A stretch of DNA of 64,000 nucleotides from Cyanobium sp. ATX 6F1. GTDB lineage: Bacteria; Cyanobacteriota; Cyanobacteriia; PCC-6307; Cyanobiaceae. Of this stretch, positions 35,770 through 44,050 are shown piece by piece. The DNA lies in NCBI RefSeq assembly GCF_024346315.1, contig NZ_JAGQCS010000009.1:40950-104949 (forward strand). The letters run 5' to 3'. Position 1 is the first letter of the stretch. Each line of letters starts with the position of its first letter. The notes beneath the pieces are model-generated. The model was not told where the DNA came from. It worked only from the letters and a program-made list of their open reading frames with translations, and searched no databases. Position numbers and translations under genes: made by a program.

Positions 35770-38007
35770 TTGAGCGGCACGGCCGACCATGACCTGTTTG
35801 CCCACCAGGAGGCCCACAACCGGGCCAAGGTGGCGCCCCTGGCCGACCGCCTGCGCCCACGCACGCTCGAGGATTTCGCCGGCCAGGAGGAGATCCTTGG
35901 GCCCGGACGCCTCCTGCGCCGGGCGATCACCGCCGATCGGGTGGGCAACCTCATCCTTCACGGCCCCCCCGGGGTCGGCAAAACCACCCTCGCCCGGATC
36001 ATCGCCGGCAGCACCCGGGCCCACTTCAGCAGCCTCAACGCCGTGCTGGCGGGGGTCAAGGATCTGCGCGCCGAGGTGGAGGCCGCCCGCGACCGGCTGG
36101 GGAAGCACGGCCTGCGCACCCTGCTGTTCATCGATGAGGTGCACCGCTTCAACAGCGCCCAGCAGGACGCCCTGCTGCCCTGGGTGGAGAACGGCACGGT
36201 GACCCTGATTGGTGCCACCACCGAAAACCCCTTCTTCGAGGTGAACAAGGCGCTGGTGAGCCGATCGCGCCTGTTCCGGCTGCAGCCGCTGGAAACCCGC
36301 CACCTTCGCCAGCTGCTGGAGCGCGCCCTGACCGACCGCGAGCGCGGCTATGGCGATCGGCGGGTGGAACTGAGCCCCGAGGCGGCCGATCACCTGTTGG
36401 ATGTGGCCGGCGGAGATGCCCGCAGCCTGCTCAATGCCCTGGAGCTGGCGGTGGAGACCACCGAGCCCGCGGCCGATGGCGTGATTCGCATCGACCTGGC
36501 GATCACCGAGCAGTCGATCCAGCAGCGGGCGGTGCTCTACGACAAGCAAGGGGACGCCCACTTCGACACGATCAGCGCCTTCATCAAGTCGTTGCGGGGC
36601 TCCGATCCCGACGCCGCCCTGTTCTGGCTGGCGCGGATGGTGGAGGCGGGTGAGAACCCGCGCTTCATCTTCCGGCGCATGCTGATCTCTGCCGGAGAAG
36701 ACATCGGCCTGGCCGATCCCCAGGCGGTGGTGGTGGTGGAGGCCTGTGCCGCCGCCTTCGAGCGCGTGGGCCTGCCGGAGGGGCTGTACCCCCTGGCCCA
36801 GGCGGCTCTGTATCTGGCCGGCACCGAGAAGAGCAACAGCCTGCTGGGCTTCTTTGATGCCCTCAAGAGCGTGCGCGCCGCCAACCGCCAGGAGGTGCCC
36901 TCCCACCTGCGTGATGCCAGCCGTGACGGCCAGGCCTTCGGTGACGGGGTGGGCTACCGCTACCCCCACGCCTACGCCGAGCACTGGGTGGCCCAGCAAT
37001 ACCTGCCCGGTGCCCTGCAGGGGGAGGTGTTCTGGCAGCCGGGGCGGACGGGCTGGGAAGGCGAACAGCGCCAGAGGTTGCAGCAACGGCGCGCGGCCCA
37101 GCTGGCGGCGGCAGCCGAGACGGCAGCGGAAGGGGACGCCTGCGCCCCCCTCAGCAGCGGGCCCGAGGACCCTGCCCTCGAGCGTTGGCTCAGGCGGCAG
37201 CTGGGGGCAGAAGGTGAACGGCTCGATCAGCTCCGGCAGCGGCTCTGGCAGGACGCCCGCTGGAAACGCCACGGCCGCACCCTGATCCTGGAGGCCCACT
37301 CGCTGCTCTGGGCCCTCGACCCCCTGGAGGCCACGCCGGAGGGGGGGGTGGTGCTGCAGGTGAGCGAGGCCGGCGACCTGGAGCGCCTGGGGGCCCAGCT
37401 GGAGATGCTCGACAGCCTGCGTCGGCCCCAACTGCTGCTGGCCCCCTTTGGTGAACCGGAGGCGTTGGAGCGGCAGCTTGAACCTGGGCTGCGCTTCGAA
37501 ACGATCGCCGCCCGCCACCCCTGGCGGGGCGCCAGCCCCGAACTGATCGACGCCTGGTTGGGGGCGCTGGAGCGCCTTGCCAGCCCCGGGGCGGAGCTGC
37601 GGCTGCTGTTTTCTCAGCCGCGCCTGGGGCCCGCCGGCGCCTTGCTGGAGCTGCCGGGCTCAGGGAACCACACCCCCCTGCAGAACGTGCTGGAGCAGGT
37701 GGTGGCGCTTGAAGGTTCCTGGTTGCAGGCCAGTCCCGATCCAGAGGCCCTGGGGGCCGAGCTGGTGCGGCGGGGTTGGTCCCTGGAGCCGCGGATCTGG
37801 AATGAGCCGCTGAGCCTGGAGCTCAACGACGGGATGATCGAGCGCTGGTTCGCTCCCCAGGCCCCCTACCGCCAACGGCTCGAGCAGGCGCTCGGCGCCG
37901 CCGCTTGTGAAAACCAGCACCAGGCCTTCCTCAACCAGCGGGGCCGGGCGCTGCCCCAGCGACTCGAACACCAGCTGCTGATCGCCCGCAGACCAAAGCA
38001 GCCATGA
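35770..38007 (+). CDS. rarA: Replication-associated ATPase RarA (MgsA) fused to a C-terminal domain of unknown function
   Basis: The gene encodes 745 residues from TTG at 35770. The first ~430 residues are RarA/Mgs[20 protein letters not shown], Walker [15 protein letters not shown], Walker [12 protein letters not shown], sensor 1 [12 protein letters not shown], arginine finger region [10 protein letters not shown], then the tetramerisation domain ending [17 protein letters not shown]. RarA clears or restarts stalled replication forks. The last ~300 residues look like a Rossmann/SAM-methyltransferase-type fold ([37 protein letters not shown]) but lack a clear SAM-binding GxGxG, so activity is uncertain. 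The fusion is known in cyanobacteria; normal RarA is about 440 residues. Confidence 0.92.
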   Translation: MSGTADHDLFAHQEAHNRAKVAPLADRLRPRTLEDFAGQEEILGPGRLLRRAITADRVGNLILHGPPGVGKTTLARIIAGSTRAHFSSLNAVLAGVKDLRAEVEAARDRLGKHGLRTLLFIDEVHRFNSAQQDALLPWVENGTVTLIGATTENPFFEVNKALVSRSRLFRLQPLETRHLRQLLERALTDRERGYGDRRVELSPEAADHLLDVAGGDARSLLNALELAVETTEPAADGVIRIDLAITEQSIQQRAVLYDKQGDAHFDTISAFIKSLRGSDPDAALFWLARMVEAGENPRFIFRRMLISAGEDIGLADPQAVVVVEACAAAFERVGLPEGLYPLAQAALYLAGTEKSNSLLGFFDALKSVRAANRQEVPSHLRDASRDGQAFGDGVGYRYPHAYAEHWVAQQYLPGALQGEVFWQPGRTGWEGEQRQRLQQRRAAQLAAAAETAAEGDACAPLSSGPEDPALERWLRRQLGAEGERLDQLRQRLWQDARWKRHGRTLILEAHSLLWALDPLEATPEGGVVLQVSEAGDLERLGAQLEMLDSLRRPQLLLAPFGEPEALERQLEPGLRFETIAARHPWRGASPELIDAWLGALERLASPGAELRLLFSQPRLGPAGALLELPGSGNHTPLQNVLEQVVALEGSWLQASPDPEALGAELVRRGWSLEPRIWNEPLSLELNDGMIERWFAPQAPYRQRLEQALGAAACENQHQAFLNQRGRALPQRLEHQLLIARRPKQP

Positions 38008-38031
38008 AAAAAGCCCCGGCCAAGCCGGGGC
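38007..38031 (-). terminator. Rho-independent terminator for the DUF1400-like gene
   Basis: On the minus strand GCCCCGGC-TTG-GCCGGGGC is followed by six T residues, 22 bases after the stop of the gene at 38053. It lies at the end of the convergent rarA gene, touching its stop codon, and could end both transcripts in part. Confidence 0.85.
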
Positions 38032-38052
38032 AGGGAGCCAAAGGTCCAGGGC

Positions 38053-38811
38053 TCACCAGAGACCGCGGATGGCCTCGGGAGCCGGAGCGGGAGCAGCCAT
38101 CATGGGCTCGGGGCGGGTGACGACGGCCGCAACCACCTGGTTGGCCTGGATGCAAGCCGGCAGGAAGACGTACCAGCTGAGCAGCGAGGTGCACTGGGCC
38201 TCACCCACGCACTTGCCTTCGGCGCAGACGTTCTGCTTGCCGTCGTAGGTGTTGCAGGTGTCAGCCAGGCGGTAGTCGACTGGCAGGGCGGCCATGATGC
38301 CAGCCGAGGAGATCGAACCATCCACGGCGTCGGCGATGATCGCGCTGCGCAGGGATTCCACCGCGTAGGTGGACTGGGACCAGTAGGGGAAATAGCTGCG
38401 GGAAGCGTTCTTGAGGAACTTCACGCCGGCGGGTGAGTAGAGAAAGTCGGAGACACCGACCAGATCAACGCTGTAGGGCTTGGCCAGACCGGTGCGCAGT
38501 TCACTGGCACTCCAGCCGGAGCGGGAGATGCCCGAGGCGAGACCGCGGTCGGTGACGTCACCGGTGCTGATGAAGGTCTTGAAGGCCTCGAAGTTGGTGG
38601 ACCACACCGCACCACCGGAGTTCCAGCGCACGGGGAGATCATTGTCGACGGCCGCGGAGGCGGGCAGGGCCAGGGCGGTGAAGGTGGCTCCGATCATCAG
38701 ACCGGTGGCAAGGCGCTTGAGCACGGAGGTTGCAGCGAATACATCCGAATTCACCCTAGAGGTTGGAGTAACACTTGCCAACAACTTCGCAAGCCCTTTT
38801 GCTGACTTCAT
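38053..38811 (-). CDS. Secreted DUF1400-like protein (alpha/beta-hydrolase-associated)
   Basis: The product has 252 residues from ATG at 38811; ATGs at 38820 and 38829 are alternative starts. A long N-terminus ends in a signal core LMIGATFTALALPASAA. The mature N-terminal part (VRWNSGGAVWSTNFEAFKTF, RSGWSASELRTGLAKPYSVD, LYSPAGVKFLKN, YAVESLRSAIIADAVDGSIS) resembles the DUF1400 domain that precedes some cyanobacterial alpha/beta hydrolases. Here the hydrolase part is absent. The C-terminal third has four to five cysteines (ADTCNTYDGKQNVCAEGKC, GEAQCTSLL, LPACIQ), probably disulfide-bonded. Location is likely periplasmic or outer envelope. Function unknown. Confidence 0.7.
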   Translation of the reverse strand: MKSAKGLAKLLASVTPTSRVNSDVFAATSVLKRLATGLMIGATFTALALPASAAVDNDLPVRWNSGGAVWSTNFEAFKTFISTGDVTDRGLASGISRSGWSASELRTGLAKPYSVDLVGVSDFLYSPAGVKFLKNASRSYFPYWSQSTYAVESLRSAIIADAVDGSISSAGIMAALPVDYRLADTCNTYDGKQNVCAEGKCVGEAQCTSLLSWYVFLPACIQANQVVAAVVTRPEPMMAAPAPAPEAIRGLW

Positions 38812-38905
38812 AACAACCATTCGAACCATTGACCAACAGCCCCTGTGGGTTGACAGGTTGTTGCAAAAAACTGCGTCGCATCGATCCCAGCGGGCCGCGA
38901 CGCGT

Positions 38906-39412
38906 TCAGCCTGGCCGCTTCTGCCGTGCCGGCGCCGGCAATTCGATCCAGCCTTCCGGACACTTCAGCCGTCCCTCGCGCAGGGGGAAGGCTCCTGGTG
39001 TCCCCTGGCCGCGACAACTCACGGATTTGGGCACGTTGTCCACGGCCTCCACACGGCCGACGTAGCGCTCACTTCCCCCATCGGCGGTGAGCCACAGCTC
39101 GATGCGCTCGGGCCCGGCGATCACCCGGGCCACCATGTCATCGGGGGGCTCCAGAGCGATCACGTCGAGATCGGGGGAAAAGCCGCCCCACACGAATCGG
39201 GTGATCTCGCCGCCCACGAACTGAGCGAGGCTGGCGGCGGCGCGCTCACGCGAGTCCTGGAGAGCCTCCTGGTTCTCCAGTTCGGCCAGCATCCGGGCGG
39301 TGCCGATGCCGGTGCGGCTGGTGAGCGGCGGTTGCAGCGAGAGCCCCAGCAAACCGGCCAGCCCCAGCAGCCCCAGAGCGGCGATCACAGAGAGACGAAA
39401 GGCGATCGCCAT
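38906..39412 (-). CDS. Membrane-anchored protein of unknown function
   Basis: The gene encodes 168 residues from ATG at 39412. There is one N-terminal hydrophobic segment (about residues 8-28, VIAALGLLGLAGLLGLSL), then a soluble part without a recognised domain. Features are a helical ARMLAELENQEALQDSRERA segment, EITRFVWGGFSPDLDVIAL, and a C-terminal pair of cysteines in SVSCRGQGTPG and LKCPEGWIEL. The TM-then-coil-then-globular arrangement recalls minor pilin-like or other single-pass envelope proteins, but there is no prepilin cleavage motif. It follows the phosphopantetheinyl transferase gene on the same strand with 25 bases between. Confidence 0.65.
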   Translation of the reverse strand: MAIAFRLSVIAALGLLGLAGLLGLSLQPPLTSRTGIGTARMLAELENQEALQDSRERAAASLAQFVGGEITRFVWGGFSPDLDVIALEPPDDMVARVIAGPERIELWLTADGGSERYVGRVEAVDNVPKSVSCRGQGTPGAFPLREGRLKCPEGWIELPAPARQKRPG

Positions 39413-39437
39413 CGCGGGCCGGGTGGCTGGGCGGACC

Positions 39438-40067
39438 CTAACCCCAGTCGGCCGACTCCAGCCCCTCCCCCACGGCGGCGCACAACCAGCCCTGACGCTG
39501 CTCGCAGCGGCAGGGGGGGGCGGCCGATCCGCGCAGGTCCAGCAGCGTTCGGAGGCGGTGGTCCCAGCACCAGTGACGCAGGTCGGCCGCCAGGCTGCCG
39601 CCGCTCCATTTGATCGCCGCCTCCTTGTGCACCCAGCTCTCCAGCACAGCGCGGCGCAGCTGCGCCGGCTCGAGCGCTTCGAGCTGGCGCCGCTCCTGGA
39701 GCGGGAAGAACCGCGCGGCCAGGGCAGCGGCCTGCAAGCGGCGCTGCCCGTCTTCCAGATCCACTCCGATGGGCCGGGGGGACCAGCCGATCAACAGCCG
39801 ATCACCGCTGTGGGCCAGGCTGATCGAGCCCCAGCCCGGCGCCAGGAGGGTGGCCGCCCCCGGCGGGCTGTGGAGTGGGACCGCCAGTGGCTCGCAACCC
39901 AGGTGCTGCGAGAGCTGCTGGCGCAGCAGGGCACGGCTGGCGCCGTAGCGCCCGCCCACGCCGGCGGGCAGCCGCGCGCACCAGTCCCGTTCCTGGAGGG
40001 AGAGCTGAGCGCTGGGATCTGGACCGCCGCGGAAGCTCCGCAGCCAGAGTCTCGGTCGCAGATTCAA
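39438..40067 (-). CDS. 4'-phosphopantetheinyl transferase (Sfp/HetI family)
   Basis: The gene encodes 209 residues from TTG at 40067; longer in-frame readings would overlap the divergent peroxiredoxin gene. Sfp-type marks are visible: LSLQERDWCARLPA and RYGASRALLRQQLSQHLG in the first half, WGSISLAHSGDRLLIGWS, the magnesium-binding PIGVDLEDGQR, and ESWVHKEAAIKWSGGSL with the catalytic glutamate and lysine. Such enzymes move the phosphopantetheine arm from CoA to carrier proteins of fatty acid, polyketide or peptide synthesis. In cyanobacteria one Sfp-type enzyme commonly serves all carriers. Confidence 0.88.
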   Translation of the reverse strand: MNLRPRLWLRSFRGGPDPSAQLSLQERDWCARLPAGVGGRYGASRALLRQQLSQHLGCEPLAVPLHSPPGAATLLAPGWGSISLAHSGDRLLIGWSPRPIGVDLEDGQRRLQAAALAARFFPLQERRQLEALEPAQLRRAVLESWVHKEAAIKWSGGSLAADLRHWCWDHRLRTLLDLRGSAAPPCRCEQRQGWLCAAVGEGLESADWG

Positions 40068-40107
40068 GGCCCCCCCTAGGCTCCCCAGGATGTTGCGCGC
40101 GCCTGCG

Positions 40108-40575
40108 ATGGTCCTCCAGATCGGCGATCCCGCCCCCGACTTCACCCTGCCCGACCAGAACGGCCAGCCGGTGAGCCTCGCGTCATTCAAGGGCCAGCGG
40201 GTGGTGATCTACTTCTATCCCAAGGACGACACCCCGGGCTGCACCAAGGAGGCCTGCAACTTCCGCGACCAGTGGTCAGTTCTCAAAAAGCACGGCATCG
40301 CCGTGCTGGGCATCAGCAAGGACTCCGCCGCCAGCCATACCAAGTTCATCGCCAAATACGAGCTCCCCTTCACCCTGCTCAGTGAGTCGGAGCCCTTCCC
40401 GGTGGCGACCGCCTACGAAAGCTACGGGCTGAAGAAATTCATGGGCAAGGAATTTTTGGGGGTGTTTCGCCACACCTTCGTGGTCGCCCCCGATGGCAGC
40501 CTCGAAAAGATCTACCGCAAGGTCAAGGCGGAAACCCAGGCCGATGAGATCCTCGCGGACCTGGCCCTGAGCTGA
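40108..40575 (+). CDS. bcp: Thioredoxin-dependent peroxiredoxin Q / bacterioferritin comigratory protein
   Basis: The gene encodes 155 residues from ATG at 40108; ATG at 40090 would add six residues not typical of the family. PrxQ/BCP marks: LQIGDPAPDFTLPDQNGQ, YFYPKDDTPGCTKEACNFRD with the peroxidatic cysteine in PGCTKE and the resolving cysteine five residues later (CTKEAC), GISKDS and FRHTFVVAPDGSLEKIY. It reduces hydrogen peroxide and alkyl hydroperoxides using thioredoxin. Its last 53 bases overlap the end of the convergent coaX gene. Confidence 0.93.
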   Translation: MVLQIGDPAPDFTLPDQNGQPVSLASFKGQRVVIYFYPKDDTPGCTKEACNFRDQWSVLKKHGIAVLGISKDSAASHTKFIAKYELPFTLLSESEPFPVATAYESYGLKKFMGKEFLGVFRHTFVVAPDGSLEKIYRKVKAETQADEILADLALS

Positions 40576-41338
40576 GCGCCACCAGGGCTTCCAGGACCAA
40601 ATCGGGATCGTGGCGCACGGGCAGGGATGACGAAGCCAGCCACGGCAGCAAAGTGGGGCCATCGCCGCCGGTGAGCCAGAGGGCGGTGGGCTCCCCGGCG
40701 GCGGAGAGCTCCTGGCAGGCCGCCAGGAGCGCCGCCGCCAACCCGCGGCCCACGCCGCTGACCATGGCGGCGGCGGTGGCGACAGGCCAGGGCTCAGCAC
40801 CCAACTCCGAGGGTTCCGGCGCCAGGGCTTCGATCGCAACAGCCGGCAGGGCAGCCGTGCCCGCGGCCAGGGCCCGAAGCTGCAGGCCGAAACCGGCCAT
40901 CAGCCGTCCACCCCTGAACTGACCGCCTCCATCCACGCGGGTGAGGCTGAGGGCGGTGCCCGCATCGGCCACCAGCACTGAAGCGCCCGGATCGAGCGCC
41001 TGCTCCCGTCGCCAGGCCCCCCAGCCCGCCAGGGCCCGGTCGATCCCCAGCCAGGGGGGGATTCCAGCCAGGGGAATCTGCTCCAAGCCGAACCGAAGTG
41101 GTTCAGGCAGGTTCCAGGCCGGATCCACGGCGCCCACGGCGACCCAGGCCACCAGATCGGTGGTGAGGGGGCCGCTGGTCAGGGGGCCGTGATCGCCAAC
41201 GCCAGGGGAGGGCTGGTGCCAGTGACGCAGCACCAAACCCACCGATGGCGACGTCCCACTGGCCTCACCCTCAAGAGACTCAGCCCAGTGCCAGCGGCTG
41301 TTGCCGATCAGCAACCAGCGGCGGCGCTCGATCGCCAC
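40523..41338 (-). CDS. coaX: Type III pantothenate kinase CoaX
   Basis: The gene encodes 271 residues from GTG at 41338. CoaX-type kinase marks of the ASKHA superfamily: RRWLLIGNSRWHWA (the N-terminal nucleotide-binding loop, usually DIGNT), PPWLGIDRALAGWGAWRRE (usually GxDR), VLVADAGTALSLTRVDGGGQFRGG (usually DAGTAxTxD) and LWLTGGDGPTLLPW. It phosphorylates pantothenate as the first step of CoA synthesis. The N-terminal aspartate is replaced by leucine-isoleucine-glycine-asparagine (LIGNS), which deserves attention because the usual motif starts with Asp. It starts one base after the cysH stop and overlaps bcp by 53 bases at its end. Confidence 0.87.
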   Translation of the reverse strand: MAIERRRWLLIGNSRWHWAESLEGEASGTSPSVGLVLRHWHQPSPGVGDHGPLTSGPLTTDLVAWVAVGAVDPAWNLPEPLRFGLEQIPLAGIPPWLGIDRALAGWGAWRREQALDPGASVLVADAGTALSLTRVDGGGQFRGGRLMAGFGLQLRALAAGTAALPAVAIEALAPEPSELGAEPWPVATAAAMVSGVGRGLAAALLAACQELSAAGEPTALWLTGGDGPTLLPWLASSSLPVRHDPDLVLEALVALSSGPGPRGSHRPGFPP

Positions 41339-41339
41339 C

Positions 41340-42107
41340 TCAGATGCCGTCGCCCATCACCCCAGGCAGGTGGATGCCGCACTCCTGCTTGAGGCCACCG
41401 AAACGGGTGGCACGCCCTTCTCCACTGCCGTCGCCGCTGCCGTCGTCAGGGGCGCTGGAGTGCCAGTCCCCCACGGTGCTGTAGCCGGCCTCGAACAAAG
41501 GGTGCTGGGGCAGGTCGTGCTCCTGCATGTAATAGAAGACATCGCGGTTGGTCCACTCCAACAGGGGCCTCAGCGACCAGCGCTCGCGCACGGGATCGAG
41601 GTGCGCCATGGCCATGCGGTGGTCGGTCTGGCCGCCACGCACGCCACTGGCCCAGCAGCGCAGGCGCAGCTCCCGCAGGGCCCGATCCAGCGGTTCCACC
41701 TTGCGGATCTGGTGGTAGAGGGTGAGGTCGTCGACGCTGCCGTTCTCCCATAGGCGGCCGTGCAGGGCTTCCATGCGAGCCGGGCTCAGGGGTGACTGCA
41801 GCACCTGAAGGTTCAAGGGAAGCAGGCGGCAGAGGGTGTCGGCGTAGCGGTAGGTGGCTTCCGGCAGGTAGCCGGTGTCGACCCAGAGCACCGGGATGCT
41901 CTCGCTCAGGCGGCTCAGCATGTGCAGCAGCACCGCCGACTGGATACCGAAGCTGGTGGTGAGGGCGAAGCCGTCACCAAAGGTCTCGTAGCCCCAGCGC
42001 AACCGGGCCGGAGGGTCAGCCGCCTCCAACGTCGCGCGGGCGCGGATCAGATCAATTGGCTGACCGCGAAGATCAGTTGGCAGCTTGGGCCCTGCGAGCG
42101 TGGTCAT
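41340..42107 (-). CDS. cysH: Phosphoadenylylsulfate (PAPS) reductase
   Basis: The gene encodes 255 residues from ATG at 42107. PP-loop features: LTTSFGIQSAVLLHML, VLWVDTGYLPEATYRYAD, LRCWASGVRGGQTDHRM and SLRPLLEWTNRDVFYYMQEH. The C-terminal ECGIH holds the single catalytic cysteine, and the two cysteine pairs of an iron-sulfur APS reductase are absent, so this is the thioredoxin-dependent PAPS type. It makes sulfite from PAPS in assimilatory sulfate reduction. A glycine/serine-rich linker (APDDGSGDGSGEGRATR) precedes the C-terminal tail. It ends directly before coaX, so the two are probably co-transcribed. Confidence 0.92.
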   Translation of the reverse strand: MTTLAGPKLPTDLRGQPIDLIRARATLEAADPPARLRWGYETFGDGFALTTSFGIQSAVLLHMLSRLSESIPVLWVDTGYLPEATYRYADTLCRLLPLNLQVLQSPLSPARMEALHGRLWENGSVDDLTLYHQIRKVEPLDRALRELRLRCWASGVRGGQTDHRMAMAHLDPVRERWSLRPLLEWTNRDVFYYMQEHDLPQHPLFEAGYSTVGDWHSSAPDDGSGDGSGEGRATRFGGLKQECGIHLPGVMGDGI

Positions 42108-42200
42108 CGCACCATTGTCTCCCTTGAAGAGGCCCAGGCGGCCGTCGCCCGCCCAGGGCGGATCGTGCTGGTTAGGGTTCGAGTCTGATGGGGAGATCCG

Positions 42201-43385
42201 GTGGCGGCCAACGATGCCCTGGTGGTGATCGCCGGTGGCGGCTTCGGGGGGCTTTACACCTCCCTGGCCCTGGCCGATCGCAGGCCGCACCCGCCGATCC
42301 TGCTGATCGAGCCCAATGAGCGGTTCCTCTTCCTGCCCCTGCTCTACGAGCTGCTGAGCGGCGAACTGCGCAGCTGGGAGATCGCCCCCCGCTACGACTC
42401 CCTGCTGGCGGGCCGCGGGGTGGCCTGGCTCCGTGACCGCGTGGTGCGTGTCGATGCCGAACGCCACTGCCTGCAAACGGCCCAGGGGCGCGAGCTGGCC
42501 TATGGCCGGCTGGTGCTGGCCACCGGCGCTCGCCCGGAGAGCTTCGGAGTGCCCGGCGTCAGCGAGCATGCCCTGGGCTTCCGCAGCCTGGCGGATGTGG
42601 AGCGGCTCCAGGCCCTGGTGGAGCGGCTGCGCCTCGAGCGGCGGCCCCTGCAGCGGCTGGCGGTGATCGGTGGCGGCCCCACAGGCGTGGAGCTGGCCTG
42701 CAAGCTGGCCGATCTGCTCGGCGATGCGGCCGTGATCGAACTGATCGAGCAGGGAGGCGAGTTGCTGGCCTCCGGCCGCTCCTTCAACCGCGAGCAGGCC
42801 CTGGCCGCCCTCCAGCGCAAAGACGTGCGCCTGCGCACCCGCACGCGGGTGCTGGCGATTGAAACGGGCGCCGTGCAGCTCAGCCACCAGGCCGGCGACC
42901 ATGAGGGGGCCGTTCTGGAGACCCTGCGGGTCGATGGGGTGATCTGGGCCGCCGGCAGCTCAGCCTCCCTGCCCGAGCTGCAACCCATTCCGCCCCTGGG
43001 CCTCGGCGGCCGCCTGACCTGCGGCACTGACCTGAGCGTGGTCGGGCTGACGGACGTCTTCGCCCTCGGGGACGGGGCCCTGGTGCACGACGACGACGAA
43101 CGGCCCCTGCCGGCCACCGCCCAGGTGGCCTTCCAACAGGCGGAGCTGCTGGCCCGCAACCTGCTCCACTCGTTCGCAGGTGAGCCCCTGGAGCCCTTCC
43201 ACTGGAACGATCTGGGGGAAATGGTCAGCCTCGGTGTGGGCAACGCCAGCCTCACGGGCCTGGGGTTCACCCTGGCGGGCCCGACCGCCTTCCGCCTGCG
43301 CCAGATCGCCTATCTGGCGCGCCTGCCGGGCCTGCCCCACCAGCTGAAGGTGGCGGCGGGCTGGCTCTCGGATCTGAGCCGCTGA
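42201..43385 (+). CDS. Type II NAD(P)H dehydrogenase (NDH-2 family)
   Basis: The gene encodes 394 residues from GTG at 42201, with GGGAG upstream as ribosome binding site. Two Rossmann folds are clear: VVIAGGGFGGLYTSLALA for FAD and LAVIGGGPTGVELACKLADL for NAD(P)H. Further marks are LVLATGARPESFGVPG and GLTDVFALGDGA with the FAD aspartate. Such single-subunit dehydrogenases oxidise NAD(P)H and pass electrons to a membrane quinone without pumping protons. In cyanobacteria the related NdbB acts on demethylphylloquinone; which subtype this is cannot be told. The next gene starts on the last base of its stop. Confidence 0.9.
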   Translation: MAANDALVVIAGGGFGGLYTSLALADRRPHPPILLIEPNERFLFLPLLYELLSGELRSWEIAPRYDSLLAGRGVAWLRDRVVRVDAERHCLQTAQGRELAYGRLVLATGARPESFGVPGVSEHALGFRSLADVERLQALVERLRLERRPLQRLAVIGGGPTGVELACKLADLLGDAAVIELIEQGGELLASGRSFNREQALAALQRKDVRLRTRTRVLAIETGAVQLSHQAGDHEGAVLETLRVDGVIWAAGSSASLPELQPIPPLGLGGRLTCGTDLSVVGLTDVFALGDGALVHDDDERPLPATAQVAFQQAELLARNLLHSFAGEPLEPFHWNDLGEMVSLGVGNASLTGLGFTLAGPTAFRLRQIAYLARLPGLPHQLKVAAGWLSDLSR

Positions 43386-44050
43386 TGGCCCCGTCGGCCG
43401 CGATCGAATCGGCCCCGATGGGGCCCGTCAGGGGCTTGCTGTTCGATGCCATGGGCACCCTGATCGGCCTGCGGGCCTCCGTGGGCACCACCTACGCCGC
43501 CGCGGCCGCAGGCCATGGGCTGGAGCTGGAGGCCGCCGCCATCGACCAGGTCTTCGGCGCCGTGCTGCGCCAGGCTCCTCCGCTGGCTTTTTCGGGCCTG
43601 GAGGGCCCTGAGCTGCTGGCGGCGGAGCGGCGCTGGTGGGGGGAGCGCATCGATGAAACGGTGCAGGCGGCGGGTGGCAGCCCTGCCCCGGAGGCCCTGC
43701 GCCACGAGTTGTTCGAGCGCTATGCCGACCCTTCCCTGTGGCGGGTCTACCCCGGAGTGGCCGAGCACCTCCAGCGCTGGAGAGAGCAAGGCCTGGCCCT
43801 GGCGGTGGTCAGCAATTTCGATTCGCGCCTGATCGCTCTGCTGGAGGGTCTGGCTCTGGCGCCCTGGTTCACGGCGGTGGTGGTGTCCAGCGCCGCCGGG
43901 GCCGCCAAACCCGATCCGCTTCCCTTCCAGCGCGCCCTTGAGGCCCTGGAGCTCGAACCGCAGCAGGTCTGGCACATCGGCGACAGCCCCGAAGATGAAG
44001 CAGGCGCCCGCGCCGCAGGCCTGCGCTGCCTCTTGATTCGCCACCCATGA
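43385..44050 (+). CDS. HAD-superfamily hydrolase (HDHD3-like)
   Basis: The gene encodes 221 residues from ATG at 43385. HAD motifs in order: LLFDAMGTLI (motif I; the second acidic position is Met-Gly-Thr, as in the HDHD3/REG-2-like subfamily), AVVSNFDSRL (motif II), AGAAKPDPLPF (motif III lysine) and WHIGDSPEDEAGA (motif IV). The cap domain is helical, between motifs I and II. The substrate is unknown. It is fused in an operon: one-base overlap with the NDH-2 gene and a four-base ATGA overlap with hflX downstream. Confidence 0.87.
   Translation: MAPSAAIESAPMGPVRGLLFDAMGTLIGLRASVGTTYAAAAAGHGLELEAAAIDQVFGAVLRQAPPLAFSGLEGPELLAAERRWWGERIDETVQAAGGSPAPEALRHELFERYADPSLWRVYPGVAEHLQRWREQGLALAVVSNFDSRLIALLEGLALAPWFTAVVVSSAAGAAKPDPLPFQRALEALELEPQQVWHIGDSPEDEAGARAAGLRCLLIRHP

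Noticed and set aside
35698..37518. 606-codon minus-strand frame opposite rarA
   Set aside because: It has no domain signature and lies fully antisense to the RarA fusion gene with clear motifs.
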